Shown here: positions 23,481-36,985 of the stretch, piece after piece
How the letters are laid out: every line of letters starts with the position of its first letter
Numbering within the stretch: the stretch's first letter is position 1
Assembly (NCBI RefSeq): GCF_900496995.4
Contig: NC_044010.1
Location: 2,170,001 to 2,234,000 of the forward strand
Reading direction: 5' to 3'
DNA length: 64,000 bases
DNA from: Aquila chrysaetos chrysaetos
Lineage: Eukaryota > Chordata > Aves > Accipitriformes > Accipitridae
Translations under genes and position numbers: made by a program
Notes under the pieces: generated by a model
Told to the model about the DNA's origin: nothing
The model's input: only the letters and a program-made list of their open reading frames with translations
Database searches by the model: none

Positions 23481-26194
23481 CCAGTAGCAAGTGCGTTTTA
23501 GCAGCCCAAAGGACCCAGCTTCTTTTAACTCCTTCCTGATCCTGGGCTGGCCATTTAGGCTTCCCAGAGGCAAAGGCGGCCTTTGTGCATTTTATTTCTC
23601 CCAGAAGGTTTGCAGTTAGCTCTACCATACACCTGCCACCCTGCCAAAAATAATGTAAACAAGGTCCTTCTGTTTAGTCTGCAGCCAAGAAAATCTCTGT
23701 ATATTTTGAACAACTCTGGCCCTGATGATCAGGGGGTTTTGAACGCACCTTTTTTTTTTTTTCTTTCACTTCTGCTGCATTTAATGGCTTGTAGATGGTG
23801 TGTTCTCCTGTATTTATGCACAGCCTCACTTCTACAGGTCCAGGGTCAAACTCCGAAGCATGGCACAAAGCACTACAATACTGCATTTAGGGGTATCTGA
23901 GTTTGAAAGTAAAATGTGCTGGATGCACTAACAGCCCTGCAGCAACGTTGGTGCCTCCTGTAGAAGACCTTTGTAGCTCTGTGGAAAGAGAAGGATGCTC
24001 TCACTGCTTGCTTCAGCTACCTTCTTTATATAGACAGTTATGTGCTGCTGGGGAAGGGAAGTCCACCCGGTAGGTAGAAGGCTAAGTTTTAAAACACAGT
24101 AGTTGCTTTTGCTGCAGAGAATTGTTTTAGAATGATTTAGGATTAATTTCACCTTTCAAAATTCCTCTATTTTATTTCAATTTTTTTTTAGTATTCCTTG
24201 AGCAAAAAGCATCTAAACACAACATATAATGGGAAACTTTTTTCACTTGCATAACTAAGAAACATACAACGGGAAAGTTTGTGGTCAAACTTTCTAAAAA
24301 ATTTTACCTCCGGAGCTGAGACCATGCACTGAAATGGGAGATTATAATAAAAGTCCAAACATAACCTTAATGATAGGTTTTGCTGGTTTGAAAGCTATAA
24401 TATAAGGTAACTACTTGTACCAGCCCAGCATATGGGGGACTTCTTTTGTCTCTGACACTTACAAAGGCTTCCTTTGAGCTAGGAAAACATCTTTGGGTTC
24501 CTTAACTGAATCACCAAAAGAAAAGAAAAAAAGGAATAAAATTACAAGAAAAAAGGCTTATCGACTCCATCTAGTTCAACAAGCTCCCAAAATAGCAAGA
24601 GAACTCTGCCAAACCTCTAATGCCACAAGGCTCACTCATTCCCTGACCTGCTCTTGTGTTTTTCTTTCCACACGGAGATAGAAAATTTCACTAGCTCCTT
24701 CTGGAGCTGCACATCTTGTCATGTATCCTCCGCTCTTTCTGTACTGGGAACACCTATGGTCATAGAATAGTAAGAGCAATGAGTAAGACCCAGAGGAGGG
24801 AAAGGCAGAGAAAAGGATGGTTATGTGGAAAAGCCAGAAGATAGGAAAAGCTGAAGGGATACACAAATTGCGAAGGAAAATACAGGGGATGGAGAAGAGA
24901 GGAGGAAGGTGATGAGAGGAATAGAGGTGGCCCTCAGAAAGAAAAGGAGATTGTGGAGAGATATTTTACTTTCCCATCCATCTGTTAGAAGCAGAGAAAG
25001 CCATAGAATTGCACTCCTCATTTCATTGTGTACTCAGTGGAATTCTCCCATCTGGTTTGACATACCAGCTGAATCTACAATCCACCCTGTAGCCTCTACA
25101 AATACGTCAATCAAAATGACCTGCTGTGAAAGCTGTGAGAAGGCACTCTTTTGTGTTATCCTCACATGAATGTTAGACCCACACAGAATCCCTGCTGTAT
25201 CTTATTTTCAATCACAGGACGTTGGAAAGCTCCTGCAGATGTTATTTTTGCCATGCAAGTAAAGGAATATTGTGATGTGACTAAACCATGAAAGATGAGG
25301 AAAAGCCATGAAATGGGGTCTGGTGTGTGAGCTAGCAGAAGGGGATCAGTCACACATGGGAGGCTCTGACACAGGACAAGTTCAGCACTCTTTTACATGA
25401 CTCATTCTGGAACCATGGAGACAACCAGCTTTGCAAATATTGCTAGAGAGCTGATGATGAAATTGCTACAGTCAACCCAGATGTTCCTATAAAGAAGCCC
25501 TTCAAGAAACTCCTGAAGCACCAGTGATGGCCAAAGAAAACTTCCCCATTCTACCACAGAGCAATTTAAACAAGTTTCACCATCCAGCTGCAGGAGCTTT
25601 CTTGAGGTTCTGGTCTGTCTTTCTTTTGTGCATCTCAGATGTTCTTGGACCCACAAAGTCCGTTCGGTGATTCAATAACAGGTCTAAAACCCTCACCTCA
25701 CAGGAAGTTTGAGGAATAGCTTCACTGTATTGCAGTGTTAAGTTTAGATTTAGTTAAATTCTGAGGAAGCTGCCAGACATATGCAGCCTGCTTGGTCTGC
25801 CATTGCCAAGCTGGGCTTTAACCAGATACTCACAGTTATATATGCCAGTCCTAGAGCTACCTCTTACTTGTCTAAGTAGTACTCGCAATAGGTAAATGAT
25901 AATTCTTCAGGTTTGCACATCTCTATTCAAATCACATATACCTGGACTTACTGTTGGTACTGCAGATAACATGAAACTTCAAGCTATACAAAAGTAATTT
26001 GAGGAATTTGCCCTGTAAAATGTCAGTGGGTTTTTTTTTCTCACCTTATGACCAAGCTTCCAAAGGGAAGACAGAGCCTGAATAAAAGCCTTATGTTTTC
26101 TTAAGATCATTCCATGCTTCTACCTTTTCATCTTCTACCATATGCTTCCTTCACATTTCTATTCCCATTAGATATAGTGGGAGAGAGTCCTATC

Positions 26195-26212
26195 TTTTTT
26201 TTTTTTTTTTTT
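26195..26212. repeat. Poly(T) tract, T18
   Basis: Eighteen uninterrupted T followed by AATTTAGG. It could be the tail of a minus-strand retro-insertion, but no source element is recognisable to its right. Confidence 0.8.
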
Positions 26213-29200
26213 AATTTAGGCAAATAATGCAACTAATTCTAACCCCATGCTGTAAATTGACCTCAAGTAAGAATTTCTGTCATTTCTGTGAGGAGGACCC
26301 ATTCAGTATTTTCACATTTCTGGTATACAGTGGCACAAATGAAATCAGAATTATTTTGTGAGTATGCTGAGGGGGAGGACTGTAGTAGGACATCCATCAT
26401 CTTGTGGAGCAATGATGATCAGTAGACAGAGTGGCAGGGTGGAGACTAACAATAAAATGTATAACAAATACACAATAAAGAGGCATTATTTGCCCATCTT
26501 TCAGACAGGCAAAGTCAGGAGCATAGTTTTCTTGGAAGTCCTTCATACTGACTCAGAGAAAAGCATAAATGCCTAGTAGCCTTACTCCCACTTCCTAATT
26601 CTAAACATCAGATGCTGATGCCTTTTGATTAGTATCGTACTCCTGCAGCATGGTCTTCTGCAAAAACAAGGTGGCATATAGTTCCATTTAGAGCTCATCT
26701 ATGAAGAAAGGCACATTATTTCAGAATAACGAGAACCTTACCAGAGGATGCCTTAGGAAATGTTGCTACTATTTCCTTCTGACAGGTAGTCACAACTGAA
26801 ATAAATGTGTCTGGGTGGAAAACTGATACAGCAGTGAACACTTGTGTATGATCCCTGATAGAGTCCTTGGATGCTTCACTGATTAATTCATTTCAGCTTT
26901 AACTGAGTTGCTTTACTGGCCCTGCTGAAGTTAGTTAAGTTTTCAATTGGCCTGCAATTGGATCTTAATCATCCGTCTCAAAGATATGGGGAGACAATTT
27001 GAGCCAACCTGATGACTCACTGTCATGCTAAGCAGGTCACACTTGTCCAAAAGGGTTGTGTAAGGGGGGGCAGTTCACCAGGATGAAGCTAAACTGATCT
27101 GTGCTGATCTCAATCAAGCCTCTGTCCAGCAGTAAATCAGATCCTGTGACACAAGCAATCAAAATAGAAATCTGATGTGCAAGTGTCTTTGTGAGCTGAA
27201 GACTGTTCCTTTCTTTAGACAGCAGACTGGTAAAAGGGTGCCTCACGTAAACTGAGGTGGAAACAGTTTTAGTAAGGCCTACTGTATCCAGCAGATTTTC
27301 TGTTCATAGTGAGAACATTGAAAGTACCACAGGAATTGGTTTTGCTGTCAAGTTCTGGTACAAGGAATGCCAGCTGCCTCACGTATGTTCTGAAAAAAAC
27401 AAGAGCCTGTGTTTTAGAAGAAATAAAGAAGAAATGAGAAAAGTTGACTTGGGTTCAGTTTGTGCTTTCTCTATTTACATTGGGTTCTTGAGCATTGGAT
27501 AAATAGGTTTTCAAGGTCTGAATAAATAAGCAGCTTCTTGACCTCTCCTCCTAGAGGATGTTTCCCTACAGTATCTTCTCCAGGAGCCTTCCTTGCTACC
27601 CTGCTCCACAAAATTCCACTCTCCATTCCCTATCAGCTAACCAAAGTGAAATTTTAAATAGGGGAAGCTTGGGACCAGCTGCATAGCCTCATATGGGAGA
27701 ACTGCTCTCCCTTTCCTCTTTTCCTGTCATATGATCAGATGTGCAGCCACCACATGCCAAAAATGCCAGCATCCCACATCATGTGAGGGGCATGCATGTG
27801 GTCACATAATGGGGAATAACATTCAGCCATGTGATCAGCTCACTCTTTGTCACTTGACAGAAGGAAGGGCTGTGGGGACTTCAGAAAAAAGGATAGCAAA
27901 GAAGAAACTAACAGAAAAATTAATCCAGCCTGCAACACCCTCCTTCTCCAGCCACCTCCTCCTACCGATGGGCAGCTGGAAGGCTGTCCTAGCAGAAAAT
28001 GCCTTGGCCATGACTTTGTCATCACGTGGCTGAACTATAGCAATGTCATAGAGTTTGGGAAGAAGCCTTTAGCCCCTAAGAAATTCCAGCTACGTACAGA
28101 GGGGAGCAGGCTATCAATTCATCCATACAGGTTTGTGAGCCATGATATCTGATCCCCCTGTGCTCCGGGTGTGTATGCCAAAGATGTGCAAAATCAGAAT
28201 CAGGATATAGGAAATTAGGATCGATATCTTCTTTACCATCTGCTGCTCCACATACCTGTCATGCTTTTTGATATAGTCTTCTCTAATATAAACACATAGC
28301 AGTATGTTCTTCTAACTTTTTAAAATAAACAAAAATCACAATAAATGTGTTTCTCCCTATGAAGCAACCTTTTCCCTTCCAGCAGCAGCTTCTTCCACTC
28401 TTATCTCCACTCTTCTGGATCACTTCCTTCACCCATGTGTTCTCTGAGCCATCTCTGGTGCTGTCTATGGCATGCCTCCTTGGATTCGCATCCCTTCTGT
28501 GCAAGGAAAGATGATATCTTCATTTACATTTTGGGGGGCAGTTACAGGTCCTATCTGAACAAGGTGCAAGGAGCTACATAAGCAATAAGTGGTATGGCTG
28601 ATGCTAACAAAGGGGAATGCACCTCAGTAAATGTACTCCTGAAATGCCTCATCTGGGATTAGATCATGTGATGGCCTCAAGCTTAACAGAACTAGAGCAT
28701 AGATAGGCAAGTTTATATATTTGACAATTCATTCAGAATGAATCTTACATAGCAGGCTATGAGGACTAAGAGAGAAGCCTAAGCACATATAACTTCCAGG
28801 TAACAAGTCTTTGCATCACATAAGACCCTTCTCCTCCATCCAGCCTCTTGTCTCCACCATACTTTTATCTGGAAGGGGACTGGTTTGTGTTCTTTGCATG
28901 ACACTTAACATAGAGTGACCTTCATCCCATCACAGAGGTCTCTGGCGTAGTAAGTACAATGATGATAGTGATATATATTGAATGAAATCTATTGTGCTAG
29001 TCCCATCACTTTGCATGTCCCTGGACAAGCAATGGGAGATGTTTGGGAGCTGCCGCTTTAGCAAATGGCGACACAAGGATGATTGTTCCTTCGGGGTCTT
29101 GTCACCTATAACTTTTGCCACCTCAGTTTGGTAAATTTTTGAAATGCATTTCCCTATCAGACCATTGATTCTTTTAATTCATAAGTGTCTGTTCTGTCAA

Positions 29201-32200
29201 TCAAGTTCCCTGCAAGTTACCTTCCTCTTCACGTCACAGTGTTTCCCTTCGGACCAAAAATTGATCATCATGGGTTCAGATTGACAGCTGCAATCAAGCC
29301 ACTGAGCTACACTCAGAGCTGTGAGAGGGGGGCATCAGCCGAGCAACTCCCCAGACAACATGTGCTGTAGTGTAACGTGGGTTGATGGTTCACAGAACAA
29401 ACCATGTCAGCTCCACAAACCAATCTCATCAATTTGAGGGCATGCATCAAGGTTTTTGCTTGGTCAAGATATTAAATAAATAAATATTCACTATTTCTGA
29501 ATCACTTTTTTTTCTTTTTTTTTTTTACAGGAGAAGTTTTGGTGTTTAAGTTTTTGTGTTTTGGTTTGGGAACAAAAATGAATGTTGAAATATTAGGATC
29601 TCCCAGAACATCATGCAATGTAGATAACTCTGGTGTGTCATACAGAGGCCAATTACAGTTCCTTCTGATGGGAACTGGTTGCTTGTAACTAACTGATGAG
29701 CTCTGCTGAATGTTTCTGAAGTGGAAGAACAGACATTATATCTGTTCCTGCTACCCATCACAAGCTGGCTTTGAAGCTTTGAGGCCAACCTGAAACGCCA
29801 CTCTGTGAACTGCAGCATCTGGGCATAGAGGTGCTTCTCATCCTTCCACTTCTGCTAGAAAAGGTGGTGTCTCCAGAAGAGGACGGAGGCAGAAATGCCA
29901 GAGAGAAGCAGTATCTTTGGGCATCTCAGCAGACTTTTGGTGTACTTCATCAAATGAAGCCCTTGCGCTTGCTGTACTGCTGGACTTGCATTCCAGGAGA
30001 GATATCTGATCCCCTCAGGTGAAGCCTATTGCCAAGATATTTCTGTGGTTGGCCTTTGGCTTTGCAACACAGATGTCTAGCCCTCTGCTCACCTGGCAGT
30101 GTGTGCCTTTTTGTTCCCTGACATCTGGCAGAACCCTGTGATACGACTTTCTGTAATATAAGTGCGACTGAACACTAATAAAAGAGGAATTTGGGGTTGT
30201 GTTTGTGTGCACATTCCAGTACTTAGCTTTTAATTTCTGCACAAATGTTTGGACTGAGCTGAGGTAGGGTGCTTCCAAAATGAAAATAATATATACCTGA
30301 AAAATTCTAAGTAATTCACTGCAGTAAGAATGGCCTCTTGATATTTATGAGCTACCCCGATATGCTGAAGTGTTAATGCTAATGATAATGGTAATTAACT
30401 GAACAGTCAGAGTTTATCTCAGTGCTGAATCACTTTTCTATGTGGCACCTTGTGAAACTCATTTCTTTTCCTTAGCTGATCATTCTTCTCAACAAACTTT
30501 ACTGTGATTTTTTACAAAGAAAGTGGAAAAATCTTGATTTGAAGAATACTCACATCTTAGCTAATCAATCAAAACTACCAAAACAAAAAATGAGAAGCTG
30601 TATACTTTATCATTTGATTCCATTATATTTTTAAAGAATTGTCTTTTTAAAAACTATTCACCAAAATAACTTTTGGTGAAAAAAACTAAAATGGGCTACT
30701 TCAAACTCATAAGCCATTTTCCAACTTGAGATCAGACTTATGAGAGCTAATGTAGAGTATATTGAGATATCTTAAAGGACAGCATGACAGAAGAGCAAAG
30801 TAATATTTCTTTCCTACTTGGACACTTAACCACAAACTGATTGAGTCCAAAGTATTCTCAATGAGCTGATCTTAGAGCTGGAAATGAAACTTCAGGCTTC
30901 TGGCTTGAACTCTGCCATTTGAACACTATTAAAATAATGAATATAAATAATGGAGCAATAAATAGTACTGTTCCTGCACCAGGCACCCCAGATGTTACTT
31001 GCACTTAGCAAAAAAAAGGAGACATTTAATTGTATGAAGATTTTCTGCATTACGAATTTCAGCCCTTGATAGCATCAGTGTCTGAAGACAGCAGCTGTGT
31101 GAGCAGCAGAAAAATTCACTCTCTGCCTCGATGTCTGATCAGAGTGAACTCTTGAAACATAGTCTTTTGTGAACTGCGCAAGAGGCTGAGATGCCCAAAG
31201 AAACAATTATGTGTCCAGCACTTGACAGCCTGTGTTCCAGAGCATGTGTCTTGTGAACAAAGCAAGGTACACGCAGGCGCTGAGATAGGGAGATCCCTCT
31301 TGTGGGTGTTTCCCAGCGAGCTGGGAAGCTAACCAGCATAGCTCAGGTGTCTCTCTTTCACATGGAAATGCCACCAGAGCCTGAACAGAGCAAGTGTCTG
31401 AAAAAAAAGCATCAATATTCTGAAGAACCCCATGAATGAAAGAGAGCAGCCCATGACTGTAGACTTTACTTAATAGCATGAGTATTTAAACCTCTGTTTT
31501 TTCTGCAGTAAAACTGTTATCTGAACTCTCCATCTTTGCTTCCAAATATCTGGATTTTATCAAATTCACCTATTTTTGAGAAATTACGAAATAACAAAAT
31601 CCATTTAGAAGGAGACAAGGAATAAAATCCTTCAGGAAAGTAACAGTTCCCTTTAAAAACCTGGAATGAGGCTCCGATCTGCAGTGCCAGATTGCAACAA
31701 TGGCAAAGGAAAAAGTCATCAAGGAAAATGCTGACTTCATATCACACCTGACAGTAACAAACCCAGCTGCAGTTTCAAGCAGGGGAACAGTACTTCTCCC
31801 TCATCACTTTAAAGTCTGCTGTGTTTTAAAGTTCCTGCTAAATTTGACAGTTTAAAGGGGCATTTAATGGAATTGCTCCTTGTACCTTGTGTTATGCTTT
31901 AGCTCTGGAAGGAAAACTTGCCAGTTTTGCTGAAGTCATGCCAGGAGTGTGGCAATGTGCACTATGCATGATCATCCATTTGGGACAGAAGCGAGATGGT
32001 CACTTGCACAGACCTTTTATAGCCATCTGAAGATCGAATGACCTGCTGTGGTTCTAATCAGGGCTCAGCTCTGCGGGAACTGCCAAAAGGAAAAGGCCAA
32101 AGGAGAGAGAGAATTCAAAGCTCACATCATAACAGCAATCAAGCGGGGCCATAGTTACAGGCAAACCACAGAAATGAGCAGGGTAAAAGAATTATCCAAC

Positions 32201-33127
32201 TATCACAGGCACATTAATGCTGGTTGCATTCCAAAGCACTCATTACAGCACTCCAGTGTGGCTCCCTGTACAGCTGGTCAAATAATGCTCATCAAATAAA
32301 CGATTTGACAAATTTTGCAGAGTTTCAAAAATAAATTATCCAAAAAAGTGTGCTTTTTTAATTATTCCCACAGCTGTAGTCTTGCGAGTCTAGAAATACG
32401 TTCAAACTCGCCTCTTTCCCTCAGCTTGCTCACTCTCTACATTTTCTTAATTCATGCTCCCCAGTTGCACTTTCTGAGCAACCCTGTTAAAATAAGTCTC
32501 TGGGTGCACATTGCAGCCTTCCTAAGCAACTCAAAATAGCAACGCAGCCTACCTTGTCCAGTTCTCCTGCGCACCCCTAAGTTTTAATAATAAATCAGCA
32601 TGTCAGTACACATGGCAAAGCCCAGAACCTTGAGGGTTTCTCCCAGACAAGTTAGGCATCCAGTGGTACTTCATCAACGCTCCACTGAAGTTAATGGCAC
32701 CATGCTGATTTACACTGCGTGAGGGTCTGCTCCATCATCACGATGACTCAGGTCAATGCACATTTGAGAAAGGGTCCTGCTTAGTTGCCTGCCTGAGTTT
32801 GCTTCTCTGTTGTCTAGTACGCCGGAGCTTGTAAATAAGTACAAACCTGCAAATTTATAATTTCCCCTGATAACCTTGTTATTTGAAAAAAAATACAGAG
32901 CATATATTTATTGAATTGATTTTTTTTTCCTTTTATTAGTGGAGCCATCGAAATGGCTATTTATACATACCAGTGCATAATGAGCTCTTCTCCCAAATAA
33001 CTATAAAATAACAGGTCAGCAAATTTCTCCAAGTTCTTCTGAGTGACTTTAAATGACAACCATGTTTGTACAACCAAGATTGTGCACTCATCCTTGAATG
33101 CTAGACCTGACTTAGTTCTCCACAGCT

Positions 33128-33152
33128 CTTGCCTGAAGGCCCTTCAGGCAAG
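33128..33152. repeat. 25-bp near-perfect palindrome
   Basis: CTTGCCTGAAGG and CCTTCAGGCAAG are exact reverse complements, 12 bases each, separated by one C. The element could form a cruciform or bind a symmetric dimer; the inner GCCTGAAGGC resembles the GCC(N)GGC layout of AP-2 sites. Confidence 0.85.
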
Positions 33153-33364
33153 AAACATGCAGGCTGAAGTCATTCTTTTTTTTCATTATGGTTAGGAAAA
33201 CCATGGCAGGAAGATAGTTTATTCCTTATAAACAAACAGAATTTCAGTTCTTAGCCCTGCTGGACCAACTCCTTCAATAGCATTAAGGGTACATTAAATT
33301 ATCAAAAAGAAGTCAATGTAGAAACAATTCAAAACTATGCAGATTCAGTTATTAAATTGTCTAA

Positions 33365-33418
33365 TTTTCATTACAGATTCATTTTTCATTACAGATTGTT
33401 TAATTTTCGTTACAGATT
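33365..33418. repeat. Three copies of a 15-bp splice-acceptor-like word
   Basis: TTTTC(A/G)TTACAGATT occurs at 33365-33379, 33383-33397 and 33404-33418, at spacings of 18 and 21 bases. Each copy contains a TTACAG acceptor-like end. The spacing is irregular, so this is a short degenerate tandem array. Confidence 0.8.
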
Positions 33419-34849
33419 TTGCAAGAGGTCCCAGCTACCTGGCAGATTAGCTCCTGCTCTTGCTTCTATCCAAAGCTTCTTTCTCTTGAACAGTGAAATT
33501 GTCGGTCGATAGAGGGAGGCTTCTGACCACGGGAAGCAGGAGCCTGGCCAGGACCAGGGCCAGGCTGCAGAATTCTGGCGAAACAAAAGTGAATGTTCAG
33601 TCTTGCCATTTTAAGAATTAAATGCAAAACTCACCTCTTTGGAAAGGTTTGGCTTTTATTTTTTAATAATACTCTTAGTGATGCATTCATTTAAAAAATC
33701 TAGCCAAACTTAGCATTTCCTCATAGCAAGGGAAGAGGATAAATGTTTTTTATCACTTACTCACTACAGTCATAATAACGAGGGATGTACAAGCATCAGG
33801 GTTATTAGCAAAATTATATTGGAACATCATATTTAGATGCAGAAGGAATTTACCACTTCACTGCTGTCCACTAAAAAATGTGTATTCTGCATATGTGAAA
33901 CAGACATGAATACAAGTCTCTCAAAATTTCCCATCTCTTTTTGACTATTTTTTTTCAAACTTGGCGAACTGACTGTGGCTAAGTGAGGACAATGGAGAGA
34001 CATGCACTATTTCTTTAAATCCAGAGCAGGGGAAGGTCATATGCAATAGTAAGCTTAGAGAGTAGCTTTGGAGATAGATCGATTTTCCTTAATCTAATAA
34101 AGTTGAGGGGCAGGGGGAGGGTGCCTGTACTGATCCATATCATTCTGGTAGTTCAAGCCCCTCACAAATCCTCTATCAAAATGGGTGTTAAGCAATGTTG
34201 CAGTCTCAGTGGGAAATTATGTTGTGGATTGTTCTTACGACTAGGACAGGAAGAGTAGTGTGTGCTGATGGAGGTTGCATTGGTGATTTTAGGCAGATGG
34301 CCAATATATATTTGTTAGGATCTGGACAAAGATGTACCAGTGCACTCCATAAAAACTTAGGAGCAATCAAATTAGTTCAGTAAAGTCAGTGGAAAATTAA
34401 GCATAAGGAAAAAAAGAGTTCAGAAACAAAAACAAGTAAAAATGAAAATATGTATCTAAAATGGAATCAAAATGTTAAAAGCAGAAGTAAAAAAAAAAAA
34501 AGAGCTTTTTGACCTGTCTGATTCTGTATGCACTGCAGGAGTTCTTAAAACACAAAATTTATGCATTTTGCCTTTCTTTCTCTTTCCTCAGTCGTGTATT
34601 TTTTCACCTTTTTATATCTTGCTACACGGGATTGGATTCCAAAAGCACTTTTATTATCCAAGGAGGAGCTTTCAATTCTATCAGAACATTCAGTCTTTAA
34701 AATATGGGAGACGGAGGGGAAAGGAAAAGGGTCTAGGAGTGAGAGATCCCAGAAGGCCCCAGACTGTTTTTTCCAGATGCAGAATTACCATCTATTTTGA
34801 TGCTTAGAGGCCAGTCTTGAAACACAAAGGACATACTTACATCCTACAG

Positions 34850-35290
34850 GATTGCAATTCGGGACTGTTAGACTTGTCGATCCAAAGGTTGCAGCCCTTT
34901 TGGCGGGCTCTCACATCTTGCTGTTCACGTACGCGAGTCGGTTGGACGTGGGGTAAGAAGGTCCGGGCTCAAGGGTAGCTGTCATGGACTCAGGAGTCTT
35001 CCTAGAAGGCGAAGGATGAGGAAGCCGGGCCTGATGCGTGGCCGCGACGCAGCGTGCAGCAGCGTTTCTGGTGGTTCTCGGCTAAGTGGTAGGTCACTGC
35101 AGGTACGACTGCTGCTGCCACGGCTTCACGGGTGACGGGGCTTGTGGAAAGCGTTCCTCCCCTGAGCCACCTACGCAAGTCCTAAGGGAGACTCAGAGAG
35201 CAGGGTTGGAGAGACGCTTATTTGGGGCGATGAAGGAGTCAGCAGGAAAAGAAGGCAAAAAACCCCGTGTCAAAGGTAAACGAAGCAGAG
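34850..35290 (+). promoter_or_regulatory. Weak CpG island, possible promoter
   Basis: CpG content rises sharply compared with the flanks (about 28 CpG in 430 bases by eye), including CACGTACGCGAGTCGG and GGCCGCGACGCAGCG. There is no TATA box. The plus strand is suggested by the consensus splice donor downstream at 35362/35363. It could start a long noncoding RNA or an unrecognised gene. Confidence 0.4.
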
Positions 35291-35362
35291 TAGGTCTGAG
35301 CACAGATGCTAGAGAGGCTTTTAGGGAGGAAGACCCCATCGAGATCCTGAAAGGGCTGAGAG
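35086..35362 (+). CDS. Possible first exon of an unrecognised transcript (doubtful)
   Basis: A plus-strand frame opens at an ATG at 35086 and runs 92 codons to a strong consensus donor, AGAG|GTAAGTGA, after 35362; the next in-frame stop lies just inside the intron at 35368-35370. An internal ATG begins MKESAGKEGKKPRVK, a lysine-rich stretch, and the exon ends DPIEILKGLRG. A second, earlier donor AAAG|GTAAAC lies at 35275/35276. I know no protein with this sequence. The exon may equally be noncoding; the CpG-rich block upstream and the donor are the real evidence. Confidence 0.22.
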
Positions 35363-36649
35363 GTAAGTGAGGAAGAAATGGAAATAAAGAGAAAGAAACT
35401 TAGAGAGAGAACTGTAAGAAGGCAGTTCTTCACAGAAATGTGCCGTAAGAGCAGCTGTGTGGGTGAATAAGAGCATTGGGCCAGCACTGAAGAGGATGAA
35501 AGCAAGAAGAAATCTACATGCAGGTCAAAACTTTGCTGATGCAACCAGTGAAGTCATTCAACGTAAGGACTGGGCAGTGTAGGGTGAGAGAGAAAGAGGT
35601 AGACAGATAAAAAATTCAGAGAAAGAAATTAGAGAAAGTGGAAAAGGAGCAAGGAAGAGGTTCATCAACGACAATCAGCCAGGATCCTCAGTGCAGTAGT
35701 TGAGTCAGTCTTGTCATCAGGAGAGGACTTGGTCTCGGTGACAGGGAGCAGGACCAAAGAGAGATCACAAGGTCTAAATGAGTGTTTTAACTATCAAGCA
35801 GGGATTTGAGGAAGCAAACAGAGGGAAGGGGTAGGAGGCATAAAGCTGAACAGACTACACCGAGGAGAAGGAGAGGGTGTAGGGAGAGCCCAGTATTTAG
35901 AACCTGTCTATTTCTTCCTTGAAACGATGAGGCAATTCATTTTGGAGAGATTTATACTTCATGGAGGGCAAAGGGGCTGTAGATGATCTGTCTTACACAA
36001 GTTACATTTGAGCCTTCGGTGTCAGATGGCACGGAAAGGGTTAACTCCAAGTCCCACCAAGCGGCCGTACAGCTGGTGAAATGCATCTGTCAACAGAACT
36101 ATTACTGTCATCCCCAGATCAGCACAATGTCCTTGACCCTGGAGGTCAACTGCGAGGCATTAGCTGTTACACAGACAGAGCTGTCGTGCTCCGGTGGGAA
36201 CCGAAAGGTTACAACACCAATTGGGTCAGCCCAAGGAGCAAAACCGTCCCTCTTTATCCAATAGTGGCTTAGAAGCGCAGGTGAAGTGCAGTGTGATGGG
36301 GTTATTCCAGCGCCTTTTCCCCTTGGAAACCTAGATTTAAACACTCCCTTTCAAACGGGCGAGGAGAGGGACTCCGGTTATCGTCCCCCATAGTCTCCGT
36401 TTATGCGCATCACAAAACCACTGTGTAGTTTGCTGGGTGCGAAGCCTGGGCTAGACATTGAACGGCTGAAGGCGGGAAGGGGGTGAGAAGTAGATTTAGA
36501 GGGGGACCCCAGGGTCGGCACAGCTGGGGGAGAAAAAAGCAGCGTGGGACAGCGGTTGTAGGACTGCAAGGGTGACAAGCTGCAGGACCGGACTAAGATG
36601 TTTGTGCTTTCAACCATAAGAAGGTGTACACAGGGATTAAAAACTCCTT

Positions 36650-36985
36650 TTTGAAGTAACTGGTGGCGTTCCCATTGACTTCAGCAATGTTTTTTATCAT
36701 TTTGTTTACAGTGCAGTCACAATAACAACTTCTCGGTCATAACAGAGGCAGAGGGCTCTTAATGTCACATTTCTCTGAAGGGATGTGAAGTCTTAAAGCT
36801 AAGATTTCATTAGTGAACAATTTCATTAAACCTCCTCTGATGATATATATAGACATATAATCCAGTGCTGTTCAGTTGCCAGGCCTGGCAATTACATCCC
36901 AGCTTAGCTGAAATGTTATCTAAATTGCATTTTTAAACAGGTGATTGACAGTGGAATGGCAGCACCTCCCTCAATACTAGAATAT
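36650..36985. promoter_or_regulatory. Candidate developmental enhancer with a PBX/MEIS site
   Basis: This repeat-free stretch has no useful frame and holds an exact TGATTGACAG (36942-36951), the canonical composite site for PBX with MEIS/PREP. An E-box CAGGTG overlaps its left side (36938-36943), and ATTA/TAAT cores and CATTTTTAAA lie nearby. Motif density of this kind is typical of conserved enhancers. Activity and conservation are inferred, not seen. Confidence 0.4.

Larger units (their letters stand above)
23481..34849. other. Intergenic DNA, no gene recognised
   Basis: More than 11 kb with no frame above about 105 codons. Simple tracts include T13 near 23749-23761 and T18 at 26195-26212. 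Short structured repeats near 33128 and 33365 are listed separately. An AT-rich stretch at 32880-33000 with MEF2-like CTATTTATA could be regulatory but is not strong enough to call. Confidence 0.65.
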
